Assembly (NCBI GenBank): GCA_026418675.1
Contig: JAOAAX010000003.1
Location: 1-64,000, forward strand
DNA length: 64,000 nt
Direction: 5' to 3'
From: Chthoniobacterales bacterium
GTDB taxonomy: Bacteria; Verrucomicrobiota; Verrucomicrobiia; Chthoniobacterales; DYNR01
The notes beneath the pieces are model-generated. The model was given only the letters and a program-made list of their open reading frames with translations, had not been told where the DNA came from and made no database searches. The first letter of the stretch is position 1, and each line of letters begins with the position of its first letter. Below, in pieces: positions 44,085 to 52,868 of this stretch. Both the position numbers and the translations under genes were made by a program.

Positions 44085-44651
44085 ATGAGGAGAGGAGGAG
44101 TCTTTTTGATGGTGTTAATATTTGTTATGTTCTTCTTTTTTGTTGGTTGTGCGAGCAAGGTGTCGCGAGTAAATGTAAGTGGTGATCGTTCGACTTTTAA
44201 TTTGAAGGAACAACTTGGTTCTAAAAAGGATAAGGGGAAAGTAAAGATGCGGGTTAAACGATTTAGGAGGATATATCCTTTCCCTTTTAATCTCGTGCAG
44301 ATGTTGTTTTTTTGGGTGCCCCAAAAAGAGGAACAGAGAAATTCCGAGCCAGGGATGCCAGTTGGGAGGGTTTATTTTGTTAATTTGGAGCAAAGGTTTG
44401 CGGTTGTGGAAACGACTAACTGGATGCAATTACCAGTTGGGGTAGAGTTAGTTGCTTTAGAAAATGGTGTTATACAGGCTCGTGCAAGAGCGACGGCAGA
44501 TCGCCGTCCACCATTTGTTGCTGTGGAAATAGTTGAAGGGCATTTGTATCCAGGACAAAATCTTTTGCTGTTGGAAGATTCTTTTTTACAAAATGATGTG
44601 CAAATTGATTCAGGGCAGGTTCTTCAGATGCCACGGGGAACGGCTCCATAG
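44085..44651 (+). CDS. Lipoprotein of unknown function
   Basis: 188 residues. The signal runs MRRGGVFLMVLIFVMFFFF and ends with a lipobox-like FVGCAS (Cys about 22). A basic middle follows (KKDKGKVKMRVKRFRR), then a hydrophobic piece FPFNLVQMLFFWVPQ. The C-terminal half is a beta domain with GRVYFVNLEQRFAVVET, MQLPVGVELVALENG and VAVEIVEGHLYPGQNLLL, resembling small beta-barrel tails of envelope proteins. It sits between trpD and purH and ends 74 bases before purH. Function not recognised. Confidence 0.65.
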   Translation: MRRGGVFLMVLIFVMFFFFVGCASKVSRVNVSGDRSTFNLKEQLGSKKDKGKVKMRVKRFRRIYPFPFNLVQMLFFWVPQKEEQRNSEPGMPVGRVYFVNLEQRFAVVETTNWMQLPVGVELVALENGVIQARARATADRRPPFVAVEIVEGHLYPGQNLLLLEDSFLQNDVQIDSGQVLQMPRGTAP

Positions 44652-44725
44652 GAAATTTCTTTAAGTAGTCCGCGTTAAGGGAATTTTTCTTGAAAAGGTT
44701 TTATAATCGGACAAAGTAATTTCGA

Positions 44726-46246
44726 ATGAAGATCGAACGAGCCCTGATCTCGGTTTCTGATAAGACCGGGATTGAATCATTTGCTAAGAAGCTCCATACA
44801 TTTGGGATTGAAATTGTTTCGACAGGAGGGACGGCACGGCTTTTGCAACAGGCTGGAATACCAACGATTGAAATTTCTGCTTTTACTGGTTTTCCTGAGA
44901 TGCTGGAGGGTAGGGTTAAGACCCTTCATCCGAAAGTGCACGGGGGATTACTCTTTCTTCGGGATAATGCGTCTCATGTTAGTCAAATTCAGAAGCAAGG
45001 CATTCGGCCGATTGATTTAGTTGTTGTCAACCTCTATCCATTCACGCAAACGATTTGTAAAGAGGGTGTTACACTGGAGGAAGCGATTGAGCAAATTGAT
45101 ATTGGGGGTCCTGCTTTGCTCCGGAGTGCAGCTAAGAACTATCGGTATGTAACAGTTGTGACCGATCCTGCGGATTATGAAATGGTTGCTGAAGAGATTT
45201 TAGTAAAAGGGGAAACTTCGTTAAAATTGCGGGAACAGCTTGCGATTAAGGCGTTTTCGACGACTGCCCGCTACGACCAAGCTATTGCATCCTATCTTAA
45301 CGGGGAGCAACAAACGTGCGCTGCCTTTCGCCTTGAGCTACCGTTAGCAGCTCGGCTGCGATATGGAGAGAACCCTCACCAACATGCCGAGCTTTATGGA
45401 AGTTTTTTTGATTTTTTTGAAAAACTACAAGGGAAAGAGCTTTCGTTTAATAACATTCTCGACATTTCTGCAGCTGCAGCACTGATTGAGGAATTTACAA
45501 GACCCGCAGTGGCGATTCTGAAGCACACAAATCCCTGTGGTGTGGCGACGGATCCTGATCTTCGCCTAGCATGGGAAAAGGCTTTTGCGACGGACCGCCA
45601 AGCACCGTTTGGCGGAATCATTATTACAAATCGTCCTGTAAATTTAGAGCTTGCGAAGGCAATTTCTGAGATTTTTAGCGAAGTGATCATCGCGCCGGAC
45701 TTTGATTCTGAGGCTAGGGCGCTGCTTCAGAAAAAAAAGAACTTACGGCTCATTCGCCAATTGCAAACGCTTCCGAAGGCGGACCGCGACATTCGGAGCG
45801 TTCCTGGCGGGATACTCGTGCAGGATGCGGACACGCTTAATTTAGGAGAAATGGAACACAAGGTAGTTACGGAGCGTCCTCCAACTCGTGATGAACTTGA
45901 GGCGATGGAGTTTGGCTGGAAAGTTGTCAAACATGTTAAGAGCAATGCGATCGTTTTTGCTACGAAGGATCGGACTCTTGGAATTGGGGCTGGGCAGATG
46001 TCGCGGCTTGATAGTGTTAAAATTGCAGTTTGGAAAGCGAAAGATGCGGACCTCTCTTTGAAAGGGAGTGCTGTCTGTAGCGATGCTTTTTTTCCTTTTC
46101 CGGATGGTCTTCTAATAGCTGCCGAGGCAGGTGCAACCTGTGCGATCCAGCCGGGTGGTTCTGTGCGGGACGATGAAGTTATTCAGGCTGCGAATGAGCG
46201 AAAAATGGCGATGCTTTTCACAGGAAACCGCCATTTTCGGCATTGA
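44726..46246 (+). CDS. purH: Bifunctional AICAR formyltransferase/IMP cyclohydrolase
   Basis: 506 residues, the last two steps of purine synthesis. The N-terminal cyclohydrolase part has ALISVSDKTGIESFAKKLH, EIVSTGGTARLLQQAG and MLEGRVKTLHPKVHGGLL. The C-terminal transformylase part has LRYGENPHQHAELYG, LKHTNPCGVATD (catalytic Lys-His), FGGIIITNRPV, VKSNAIVFATKDRTLGIGAGQMSR and SDAFFPFPDGL. Length and order are normal. It ends 105 bases before the convergent DtxR-family gene; the gap holds no strong hairpin. Confidence 0.96.
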   Translation: MKIERALISVSDKTGIESFAKKLHTFGIEIVSTGGTARLLQQAGIPTIEISAFTGFPEMLEGRVKTLHPKVHGGLLFLRDNASHVSQIQKQGIRPIDLVVVNLYPFTQTICKEGVTLEEAIEQIDIGGPALLRSAAKNYRYVTVVTDPADYEMVAEEILVKGETSLKLREQLAIKAFSTTARYDQAIASYLNGEQQTCAAFRLELPLAARLRYGENPHQHAELYGSFFDFFEKLQGKELSFNNILDISAAAALIEEFTRPAVAILKHTNPCGVATDPDLRLAWEKAFATDRQAPFGGIIITNRPVNLELAKAISEIFSEVIIAPDFDSEARALLQKKKNLRLIRQLQTLPKADRDIRSVPGGILVQDADTLNLGEMEHKVVTERPPTRDELEAMEFGWKVVKHVKSNAIVFATKDRTLGIGAGQMSRLDSVKIAVWKAKDADLSLKGSAVCSDAFFPFPDGLLIAAEAGATCAIQPGGSVRDDEVIQAANERKMAMLFTGNRHFRH

Positions 46247-46351
46247 TGAGGAGACTGTTGGGCAACTGGAGTCCTACCTGAAACGCCAAATACATTTTGA
46301 TATTTTTTTCCCATTGGAGAGGAAAACTGCGACTGCTATTTGTGGGGAAGG

Positions 46352-47023
46352 TTAGATAGCGCGCACGTGGATTGCTTCCGCTACTTTACTGCCGAGGGAC
46401 CAAACTTTTTTTTTCTCGGTGTTTGAATTCAGCTCGATTTGCCAAAGGTCCGCGGAGGGATCTACGGCGAGGAGTGTTAAGGGTGTTCCTGGGCGCAACC
46501 CGCGCTCGCTCCACGTAGCACGTAGGGAAGGGGGGATATCGCCGATACTTAGAACGATATAACTTCCTTCGGTAGCTTTTGAAAGAGGGATACGCTCGTC
46601 AATAGGCATTTTCCCTTTTGCATCTGGGATGGGGGTGCCATGTGGGTCGTATTGAGGATTGCCCAGCAAGACGGCAAGGCGTTCGATAACTCGATCCGAA
46701 AGTGCATGCTCGAGGCGCTCTGCTTCCGAGTGAACTTCTTCCCAGCCAAACCCTAAAATTTGGACAAGAAATAACTCAATGAGTCGGTGACGGCGAAGGA
46801 TACGAAGAGCTTCCCGCCGGCCTTTTGAAGTAAGCTTAGCTCCGACACGTTTCTGATACTCCACGTATTCTCCGGAATTGTGGAGACGCTGAATCATGAT
46901 GGTTGCTGTTGCAGGAGTAACACCCAAAGAGTTTGCTACTTCACCTGGAGAGACAGATTCTCCCCGGTCACCACCAAGGCGGTAGATGGTTTTCAAATAA
47001 TCTTGGATAGTTTCGGACGGCAT
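46352..47023 (-). CDS. DtxR/MntR-family metal-dependent repressor
   Basis: 223 residues. The HTH is IQDYLKTIYRLGGDRGESVSPGEVANSLGVTPATATIMIQRL, followed by LTSKGRREALRILRRHRLIELFL. The metal/dimer domain has EEVHSEAERLEHALSDRV, with His, Glu and His ligands in place, then NPQYDPHGTPIPD. A C-terminal FeoA/SH3-like domain spans about 145-220. With bound Fe or Mn it would repress transport genes. It is divergent from the FeoA fusion and feoB, with 134 AT-rich bases between that hold a 16-base palindrome. Control of feo by this regulator is a strong inference. Its close similarity to the next protein suggests the fusion arose from such a regulator. Confidence 0.93.
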   Translation of the reverse strand: MPSETIQDYLKTIYRLGGDRGESVSPGEVANSLGVTPATATIMIQRLHNSGEYVEYQKRVGAKLTSKGRREALRILRRHRLIELFLVQILGFGWEEVHSEAERLEHALSDRVIERLAVLLGNPQYDPHGTPIPDAKGKMPIDERIPLSKATEGSYIVLSIGDIPPSLRATWSERGLRPGTPLTLLAVDPSADLWQIELNSNTEKKKVWSLGSKVAEAIHVRAI

Positions 47024-47082
47024 TTTGTTTCATTTTGCTTCGTTTAATAGATTTTGTAAACCTTAATGAGGTAAAATTTAAT

Positions 47083-47098
47083 TTTTGAATATTCAAAA
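47083..47098. promoter_or_regulatory. Perfect 16-base palindrome, candidate DtxR-family operator
   Basis: TTTTGAATATTCAAAA is a perfect inverted repeat. It lies 60 bases before the first regulator's start on one side and 59 before the fusion gene's start on the other, in the shared spacer. It is a plausible binding site for the divergent DtxR-family repressor. It is AT-rich and could be chance, and no second copy was searched for. Confidence 0.5.
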
Positions 47099-47157
47099 TT
47101 TTTTATTTGCATAATATAAAAAATAATTTCAGTTAATTCTTAAAACATTGCCTAGAG

Positions 47158-48081
47158 ATGATGAGAAAATTTGGAGAAAGTGAAATTTTGGAAAACGGAT
47201 TGAAATATCTGCATTGGCTTGAATACGAAGCCAGTCAGGAAGGGATTGGGATAGAGGAACTTGCTCGTCAACTTGGATTGGATGAGAAAGCTGTGGTTGA
47301 ATTAGTTAGGAGGCTTGAGGAAAAAAATTTTTGTCAAGTATTGGATAAAAAAATCCTTTTGACAGAGGATGGGCGGAGACGGGCACGGGAAATTTTACGC
47401 GCGCATCGTCTTTATGAGACATATTTAGCCAGGAGGACAGCGTATCCATCTGAGGAATGGCATGAGCGAGCGGAGTTTGCTGAACATCGTTTAACGCCCA
47501 AAGAAGCGGATGCGATTGCGGATGAGCTGAATCATCCTCGTTTTGATCCACATGGTGACCCGATACCGACGCGATTTGGCGATCTTCCTCCCTTACGCGG
47601 GGTTTCTCTGACCGAGGCACCGGTAGGGAAGATTCTTGAAGTTGTTCACATTGAGGATGAACCAATCGAGGTATGGCAGAAGTGTGCGGATAGTGGGGTT
47701 GTTCCAGGAACACGTCTTAAAATTCTTCAAAAAAGTGATAATTTTATCCAAATAGAATTTGAGGGCAAGCGTGCTTTATTTGAGGTGTGGATTGCATTAC
47801 GGATTCGGGTAGTTTTGGTGGAATGTAGTTCGGAAGCTTCGGCTGACGTTTTTCCTCTTTCTCAGCTTGAGGTTGGATCAGGTGGGATAATAGTTGGTTT
47901 GAGTGCGTCGTGCAGAGGTGCGACCCGGTTTCGGTTGTTGGATTTAGGTTTTGTAGCCGGGAGTAAAGTCAGAGCGGAATTTAGCAGTTTTTGGGGTTCT
48001 CCTGTCGCTTATAGGATTCGTGGGACGCTTATTGCCCTAAGGGAGGAGCAAGCAAGTCAAGTGTTAATCAGGGCGGAGTAG
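47158..48081 (+). CDS. DtxR-like regulator fused to two FeoA domains
   Basis: 307 residues. About 1-65 is a winged-helix part (GIEELARQLGLDEKAVVELVRRLEEK). About 65-140 is a DtxR-like dimer/metal part with HPRFDPHGDPIPTRFG. In the ligand block EWHERAEFAEHRLT the Glu that normally stands two residues after the His is Arg, so one metal ligand is lost. Two FeoA domains follow, at about 145-220 and 230-305 (the second with RLLDLGFVAGSKVRAEF). FeoA proteins help FeoB move ferrous iron. It ends five bases before feoB, so they are one unit. The fusion may bind FeoB and DNA, or only use the DtxR part as a scaffold. Two ATGs stand in tandem at the start; either may be used. Confidence 0.87.
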   Translation: MMRKFGESEILENGLKYLHWLEYEASQEGIGIEELARQLGLDEKAVVELVRRLEEKNFCQVLDKKILLTEDGRRRAREILRAHRLYETYLARRTAYPSEEWHERAEFAEHRLTPKEADAIADELNHPRFDPHGDPIPTRFGDLPPLRGVSLTEAPVGKILEVVHIEDEPIEVWQKCADSGVVPGTRLKILQKSDNFIQIEFEGKRALFEVWIALRIRVVLVECSSEASADVFPLSQLEVGSGGIIVGLSASCRGATRFRLLDLGFVAGSKVRAEFSSFWGSPVAYRIRGTLIALREEQASQVLIRAE

Positions 48082-48086
48082 GGACT

Positions 48087-50351
48087 ATGCTTACCTTGAA
48101 TACAATCGTTGGTTCATTACGAAGATTGCAGGAAGGGGGGATCAAAAGAGGGAGGCGTCATTTGCCGCTCGGGGAAAATAGTTCTGGGCAGGTTGTTGTT
48201 GCTCTTGCTGGTAATCCCAATGTCGGTAAAAGCACGCTTTTTAATCGTCTAACTGGGCTTCGGCAGCATACAGGAAATTGGCCAGGCAAGACTATTACTC
48301 GTGCTGAGGGTGGGTTTTGGTTTGGAGGGAAGAGTTTTCGGATTGTTGACCTTCCTGGAACTTATTCACTTTTGACAATTTCTCCTGATGAGGAAGTTGC
48401 GAGGGATTTTCTACTCTTTGAGCGGCCAGACGTAACGGTTGTTGTGATGGATGCCACTGCACTGGAGCGGAATCTGAACCTCACCCTGCAAATTCTCCAA
48501 ATTACAGACTCAGTTGTCGTTTGTGTGAATCTTTTGGATGAAGCGCGTGCTCATGGAGTGGAAGTTGATCTTCGGAAACTTGAATCTGAACTTGGTGTGC
48601 GGGTGGTGGGGTGTTCGGCTAAGAGCGGGGAAGGGATTTTGGAACTACTGGATGCTATTCTGGAGGTTGCCGATATTGGTCGGGCTTCTATTGAAGGCTT
48701 GAAGATTCCACGACCTGAGTTTCCTGCACGTTTTGAGGGATTAGTTTCCCGAATTTTTGGACGTTTACATGAGATTTTTCCTTCGATTCGTGGTGGGTGG
48801 TGGGTTGCTTTACGATTGCTCTGTGGCGACAATGCACTTCGGCAGGCTTTCCTGTCTTGTCATGTTGACAAGTTAGTGAAACTTAACGGAGGGATTCGTG
48901 TGTTACAGGAAAATGAGGATGTATCAATTTTGAAAGCGAGATGTGCTGCTCTTTTGAGCGAGGTTGAGGAGATTCGGTGGGAATTACCGCTGGCATTTGA
49001 AGATCGGATTGCTGAATCGTTTTATGGATTGGCTTCTAAGATAAGTTCTCGGTGTGTTCGGCGGGGAACTGAGACGTCGCGTTTGCGATGGCAGAGGCGA
49101 GCGGATTTTTTTGCCACACATCCGATTTTTGGGTTTCCTATAATGCTGGGATTGTTTGCGTTGGTTTTATGGGTCACGATAGTGGGGTCGAATTATCCGT
49201 CGTCGTTTTTAGCTTGGCTGCTAGTTGAGGAGGGGCATAGTTTGTTAAGGAAATTGGTAGGGGGTGTTGGTTTTCCTGGTTGGGTTGTTGGTGTATTTGT
49301 AGATGGGGTTTATCTAACGACAGCCTGGGTGGTGAGTGTGATGTTGCCACCGATGGCAATTTTTTTTCCCCTCTTTACGATTCTTGAGGATCTTGGGTAT
49401 TTGCCGCGAGTCGCGTTTAATCTGGACCGCTTATTTCAGGCTGTGGGATCCCATGGGAAGCAATCGTTGACGATGTGCATGGGGCTTGGATGCAATGCGG
49501 CGGGGGTAGTTTCTTGCCGGATTATAGATTCTCCACGGGAACGGTTGATTGCAATTCTGACGAACAATTTTTCGCTTTGTAATGGGAGGTGGCCGACGCA
49601 GATTCTTATTGCGACGATTTTTTTGGGTTCTCTTGTTCCTCCTTTTTTGGCAGGTGTAGTGGCTACTGGAGCAGTTTTTGGCGTTGCGGTTTTGGGATTT
49701 GTGCTGGCGCTTTTGAGTTCCTTTTTGCTTAGTCGGACGTTTCTGCGTGGTATTTCATCAACATTTAGCCTTGAATTGCCGCCGTATCGACCGCCGAATG
49801 TCTTGCGGACTCTTTATACGTCGTTGATTGACCGGACGATTTTTGTGCTTTGGAGAGCTGTGGTTTTTGCTGCTCCTGCAGGTGCTGTGATTTGGCTGAT
49901 TGCCAATATTGGGGTGGGGGGGAAGTCATTGGCGGAGGTTATTTGTGGATTTCTTAGTCCATTAGGGAATTTTATGGGGCTTAATGGGACCGTTTTGTTA
50001 GCCTATTTGATTGGGATTCCTGCGAATGAAATTGTTCTGCCGGCGATTCTGATGTTGACGGTTTTGGTGGAAGGGATAGGGGGAGTTGGGGCAGGGGCAG
50101 GGGTTCTTTTTGAAGCAGATGATCCGATTGTTTACAAAATTTTGACGAATGCGGGGTGGACGTCGCTTACGGCTGTTTGCTTGATGCTTTTCAGCCTATG
50201 CCACAATCCCTGTTCGACGACGCTCTTTACAATTTATAAGGAGACTGGGAGCTGGCGTTGGACACTGCTTGCTGCGATGCTTCCCTTGATATTTGGATTT
50301 GTTCTCTGTTCTTTTGTAGCGTTAATTGGGCGGACTTTTTTTGGATTTTGA
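48087..50351 (+). CDS. feoB: Ferrous iron transport protein B
   Basis: 754 residues. The N-terminal G domain has G1 GNPNVGKSTLFN (about 40), a switch I region HTGNWPGKTITR, G3 DLPGTYSL and G4 NLLDEA; a GDI-like helical part follows to about 300. The membrane part has about ten helices with the Cys-containing gate region MCMGLGCNAAG and the second gate region CNGRWPTQ; another Cys lies in LCHNPCSTTLF near the C-terminus. FeoB imports Fe(II) at the inner membrane. No feoC follows; the two FeoA domains are supplied by the fused gene immediately upstream. Confidence 0.95.
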   Translation: MLTLNTIVGSLRRLQEGGIKRGRRHLPLGENSSGQVVVALAGNPNVGKSTLFNRLTGLRQHTGNWPGKTITRAEGGFWFGGKSFRIVDLPGTYSLLTISPDEEVARDFLLFERPDVTVVVMDATALERNLNLTLQILQITDSVVVCVNLLDEARAHGVEVDLRKLESELGVRVVGCSAKSGEGILELLDAILEVADIGRASIEGLKIPRPEFPARFEGLVSRIFGRLHEIFPSIRGGWWVALRLLCGDNALRQAFLSCHVDKLVKLNGGIRVLQENEDVSILKARCAALLSEVEEIRWELPLAFEDRIAESFYGLASKISSRCVRRGTETSRLRWQRRADFFATHPIFGFPIMLGLFALVLWVTIVGSNYPSSFLAWLLVEEGHSLLRKLVGGVGFPGWVVGVFVDGVYLTTAWVVSVMLPPMAIFFPLFTILEDLGYLPRVAFNLDRLFQAVGSHGKQSLTMCMGLGCNAAGVVSCRIIDSPRERLIAILTNNFSLCNGRWPTQILIATIFLGSLVPPFLAGVVATGAVFGVAVLGFVLALLSSFLLSRTFLRGISSTFSLELPPYRPPNVLRTLYTSLIDRTIFVLWRAVVFAAPAGAVIWLIANIGVGGKSLAEVICGFLSPLGNFMGLNGTVLLAYLIGIPANEIVLPAILMLTVLVEGIGGVGAGAGVLFEADDPIVYKILTNAGWTSLTAVCLMLFSLCHNPCSTTLFTIYKETGSWRWTLLAAMLPLIFGFVLCSFVALIGRTFFGF

Positions 50352-50416
50352 AGTCTTTTTGTGTAATTAAATTAGTTAAAAGAGAACGGTATCGGGAAGA
50401 TTTTGGTAAGTTGGGC

Positions 50417-50491
50417 TGGTGGACGGTGAGAGGATCGAACTCCCGACCTACTGGGTGTAAACCAGCCGCTCTACCACTGAGCTAACCGTCC
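50417..50491 (-). tRNA. tRNA-Val (anticodon UAC)
   Basis: Read on the - strand this folds as a full cloverleaf. The acceptor is GGACGGT/ACCGTCC, the D stem GCTC/GAGC, and the anticodon stem GCTGG/CCAGT with loop TTTACAC, giving anticodon TAC. The T arm is GGGAG-TTCGATC-CTCTC. The discriminator A and an encoded CCA follow. It lies after feoB on the opposite strand and before a TIGR03790-type gene. Confidence 0.96.
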
Positions 50492-50576
50492 CTGCGTTGA
50501 GTTTGTAACAAGAGCAGGGGATTTAGCAAGTTGGAGATTTTTGAAGGCAGTGACGAATGTTGAGTGCTAGGTGTGT

Positions 50577-52214
50577 TTAGTTAGAGTTTTTGGGTGTAGG
50601 TGAAGAGGTCGGGTTAAGGCGATTGAGTTCGCTTTGAAGGAGTTGAACCTGATTAGGTGCGAGCGGTTGTTTAAGTAAATCGTTAATTAAGCGAATAGCT
50701 TCATGTTTTTTTTGGGAGGCCTCGAGGGCTTGGATGAGATACCAGGCAATTTGGACACGCTGCCAGGGTTGTTTGGCATATTGGAGAGAGTTGGCGAGTA
50801 TTTCTGCTGCTTGTTTTTGCTGGCCGTTTTCAAAGCGCCAGATACCTACAGCTTCTGCTAGCATGGGGTTAAAGAGGAGTTTGCTGAGAGCTACGAGGGT
50901 AGGAGCGGCCATTTCCATGTTGCCATTGCGCTCGGTGACAGTTTGGCGGAAACGTTCCCATTCATTGGCAGGTGCATCGCGTCGGGGTTGTGGACGGTGC
51001 CATGCGGCGAATGGGCGGTAAAGGGGGTCAGCAATAATTATACTCATCCATGAAAGAACGGGGGTTGAGGCCCAAGCGGCATCGGCTATGGGCCAGCCAG
51101 CTAAGAGGCGTTGGACGAATAGGTCAAGATTAAGGCATAGTGAGAGGTAAGGCTCGTAAACGTTTCCAGCAGAGACGGCAGCTCCTAGTTGGACGAGTGG
51201 TGCGACCCAGCCAATTGGCTGACGGAGGGTAGCTGCGCTGAAGGAATGGATGTGGATTGCGATTGCACCTGGGGAAAAGGTTGTTTGTGGGTCAGCAAAG
51301 GGTCCGCAAGCTTGACCTGCATACCAACCGAGGTAAAGGGCTGCATCGCGAACAGGAAAGCCATCTGGGAAAGTGGGTTCTTGGAAATCAGTTAGGATTG
51401 GGATTCCGTTTTTGCGGAGAGCTATTGAGCAATTTTGGAGCCATTGGTCACCTTGTGCATAAGGGCCGGTTTGGATACCACGCAGGTCGAGGTAAGCCCA
51501 TCCCCAAAGTCCCCTTGCTTCTGAACGGAGGCTGTCGTTGATGCGAGTTTTCAAAATATCTTCAGGCGCACCGTCTAACCTGCTTACCAGGAGCATAGGT
51601 GGTGGAATGGACTTTGTTTGTGTGGCCTCTTCTTGAGCCTGGAAATACGGGTTGTTTAGTGGGCCTCGCCAAGGATTATCTAGGCCTAGGACAGCAATTT
51701 CTGAATCTACGCTTGCTTCGTCGCGATCTTTTAAGGGGTCGCGCTGTTCTCCTGAAGCGGGAGGTGGAAGATCAGAACGGACTTTTAAAGGGATGCCGCG
51801 GATCAATACGGCGTAGCGGATGTTTGTCCCCAAAATGCGATTTTCTTTGAGTAGCCAGAGTTGTTTTTCTAGAAGGGCCTTTCGGAGTGGGTTTTGAATT
51901 GTTTGAATGTATTGCTCTCGAGAGATCTCTTCATCGGTTGGACAATCGAGGGGTATGATGTTTTCGTTTGGGATATTGCGGTTTTGAGCGTAGTAGAGAG
52001 CGAGGTCAGAAGCTTGTGGCCAATTCTTGTTGTAAACGACAATTGTTGATTGGGAGAGAATTGTGGGAGTTTGGAATGGTGGTGGTTGCGAAGAGGCAAA
52101 ATGAAAAGCTGGAATAGTGAGTAAAATAGTGAGTAAAAGGGTTAGAATTGTTCTCCTCACAATGTGGAGACTATTGGTTGAATAGGAAAATGGCTGTTTT
52201 AATTTTGAAACCAA
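50577..52214 (-). CDS. TIGR03790-type secreted protein, unknown function
   Basis: 545 residues. A signal peptide lies at about 20-42 (TILTLLLTILLTIPAFHFA). The mature part begins TIVVYNKNWPQASDLALYYAQNRNIPNENII, the pattern I recall for TIGR03790 proteins of Verrucomicrobiota, Planctomycetes and Acidobacteria. Further blocks are AVLIRGIPLKVRSD, YLGWYAGQACGPF, AIAIHIHSFSAATLR, and YEPYLSLCLNLDLFVQRLLAGWPIADAAW. The last 90 residues are TPR-like helices ending in a Pro/Ser tail. Similar proteins have no known biochemical role. It is followed 30 bases away by LemA in the reverse gene order, all on the - strand. Confidence 0.8.
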   Translation of the reverse strand: MVSKLKQPFSYSTNSLHIVRRTILTLLLTILLTIPAFHFASSQPPPFQTPTILSQSTIVVYNKNWPQASDLALYYAQNRNIPNENIIPLDCPTDEEISREQYIQTIQNPLRKALLEKQLWLLKENRILGTNIRYAVLIRGIPLKVRSDLPPPASGEQRDPLKDRDEASVDSEIAVLGLDNPWRGPLNNPYFQAQEEATQTKSIPPPMLLVSRLDGAPEDILKTRINDSLRSEARGLWGWAYLDLRGIQTGPYAQGDQWLQNCSIALRKNGIPILTDFQEPTFPDGFPVRDAALYLGWYAGQACGPFADPQTTFSPGAIAIHIHSFSAATLRQPIGWVAPLVQLGAAVSAGNVYEPYLSLCLNLDLFVQRLLAGWPIADAAWASTPVLSWMSIIIADPLYRPFAAWHRPQPRRDAPANEWERFRQTVTERNGNMEMAAPTLVALSKLLFNPMLAEAVGIWRFENGQQKQAAEILANSLQYAKQPWQRVQIAWYLIQALEASQKKHEAIRLINDLLKQPLAPNQVQLLQSELNRLNPTSSPTPKNSN

Positions 52215-52244
52215 AAATTAGATAATTTGATATTTAAAAAATTT

Positions 52245-52844
52245 TTAAAATTTGACTTGAGGGGCTTCCCGTTCTTTGTCGTTTTGGATTTCAAAGAGCG
52301 CCGCAGGTTGGAATTGGAAAATACTGGCTATGAAATTTGTGGGGAATAGTTCTCGTTTGGTGTTGTAGGACATGACGGCGTCGTTATAGGCTTGGCGGGC
52401 GAAGGAAATTTTATTTTCAGTTGAAGTTAATTCCTCCATGAGGTTGGAGATTGTTTGATTGGCTTTGAGGTCTGGGTAGGCTTCTGCGACAGCAAAGAAA
52501 CGCGTTAGCGCGTTGGCGAGCCCAGCTTCTGCGGAGAGGAGAGAAGCCATAGCGGTGGCGTCGCCGGGGTTAGCTGCAGCCTTAGAAGTTGCTGAGCTAG
52601 CGGCATTGCGGGCCTGGATTACTGCCTCCAGAGTGGAACGTTCATGACTGAGATAAGCTCGGGCGGACTCGACGAGGTTGGGGATGAGGTCATAACGGCG
52701 TTTGAGCTGGACATCAATTTGGGAAAAGGCGTTTTGGAAGCGATTTTTGAGAGTTATGAGTCCGTTGTATTCACTAATAGCCCAGAGAGCGAGGAGGAGA
52801 AGAAGGAGTAAGATTATGCCAAATATGGCGAGGAGGGGCGTCAT
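52245..52844 (-). CDS. LemA-family membrane protein
   Basis: 199 residues. One N-terminal membrane helix (about 3-24) precedes NGLITLKNRFQNAFSQIDVQLKRRYDLIPNLVESARAYLSHE, the standard LemA start, then NQTISNLMEELTSTENKISFARQAYNDAVMSYNTKRELFP. This is a helical bundle facing the periplasm or cytoplasm face. The biochemical role is unknown; LemA often neighbours TPM-domain or M48-type peptidase genes, which are absent here. It ends 30 bases before the TIGR03790 gene and starts 24 bases after the next secreted protein gene, so they form an operon. Confidence 0.93.
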   Translation of the reverse strand: MTPLLAIFGIILLLLLLLALWAISEYNGLITLKNRFQNAFSQIDVQLKRRYDLIPNLVESARAYLSHERSTLEAVIQARNAASSATSKAAANPGDATAMASLLSAEAGLANALTRFFAVAEAYPDLKANQTISNLMEELTSTENKISFARQAYNDAVMSYNTKRELFPTNFIASIFQFQPAALFEIQNDKEREAPQVKF

Positions 52845-52868
52845 TTTGATGTTCTGCTTTTTTTGAAG

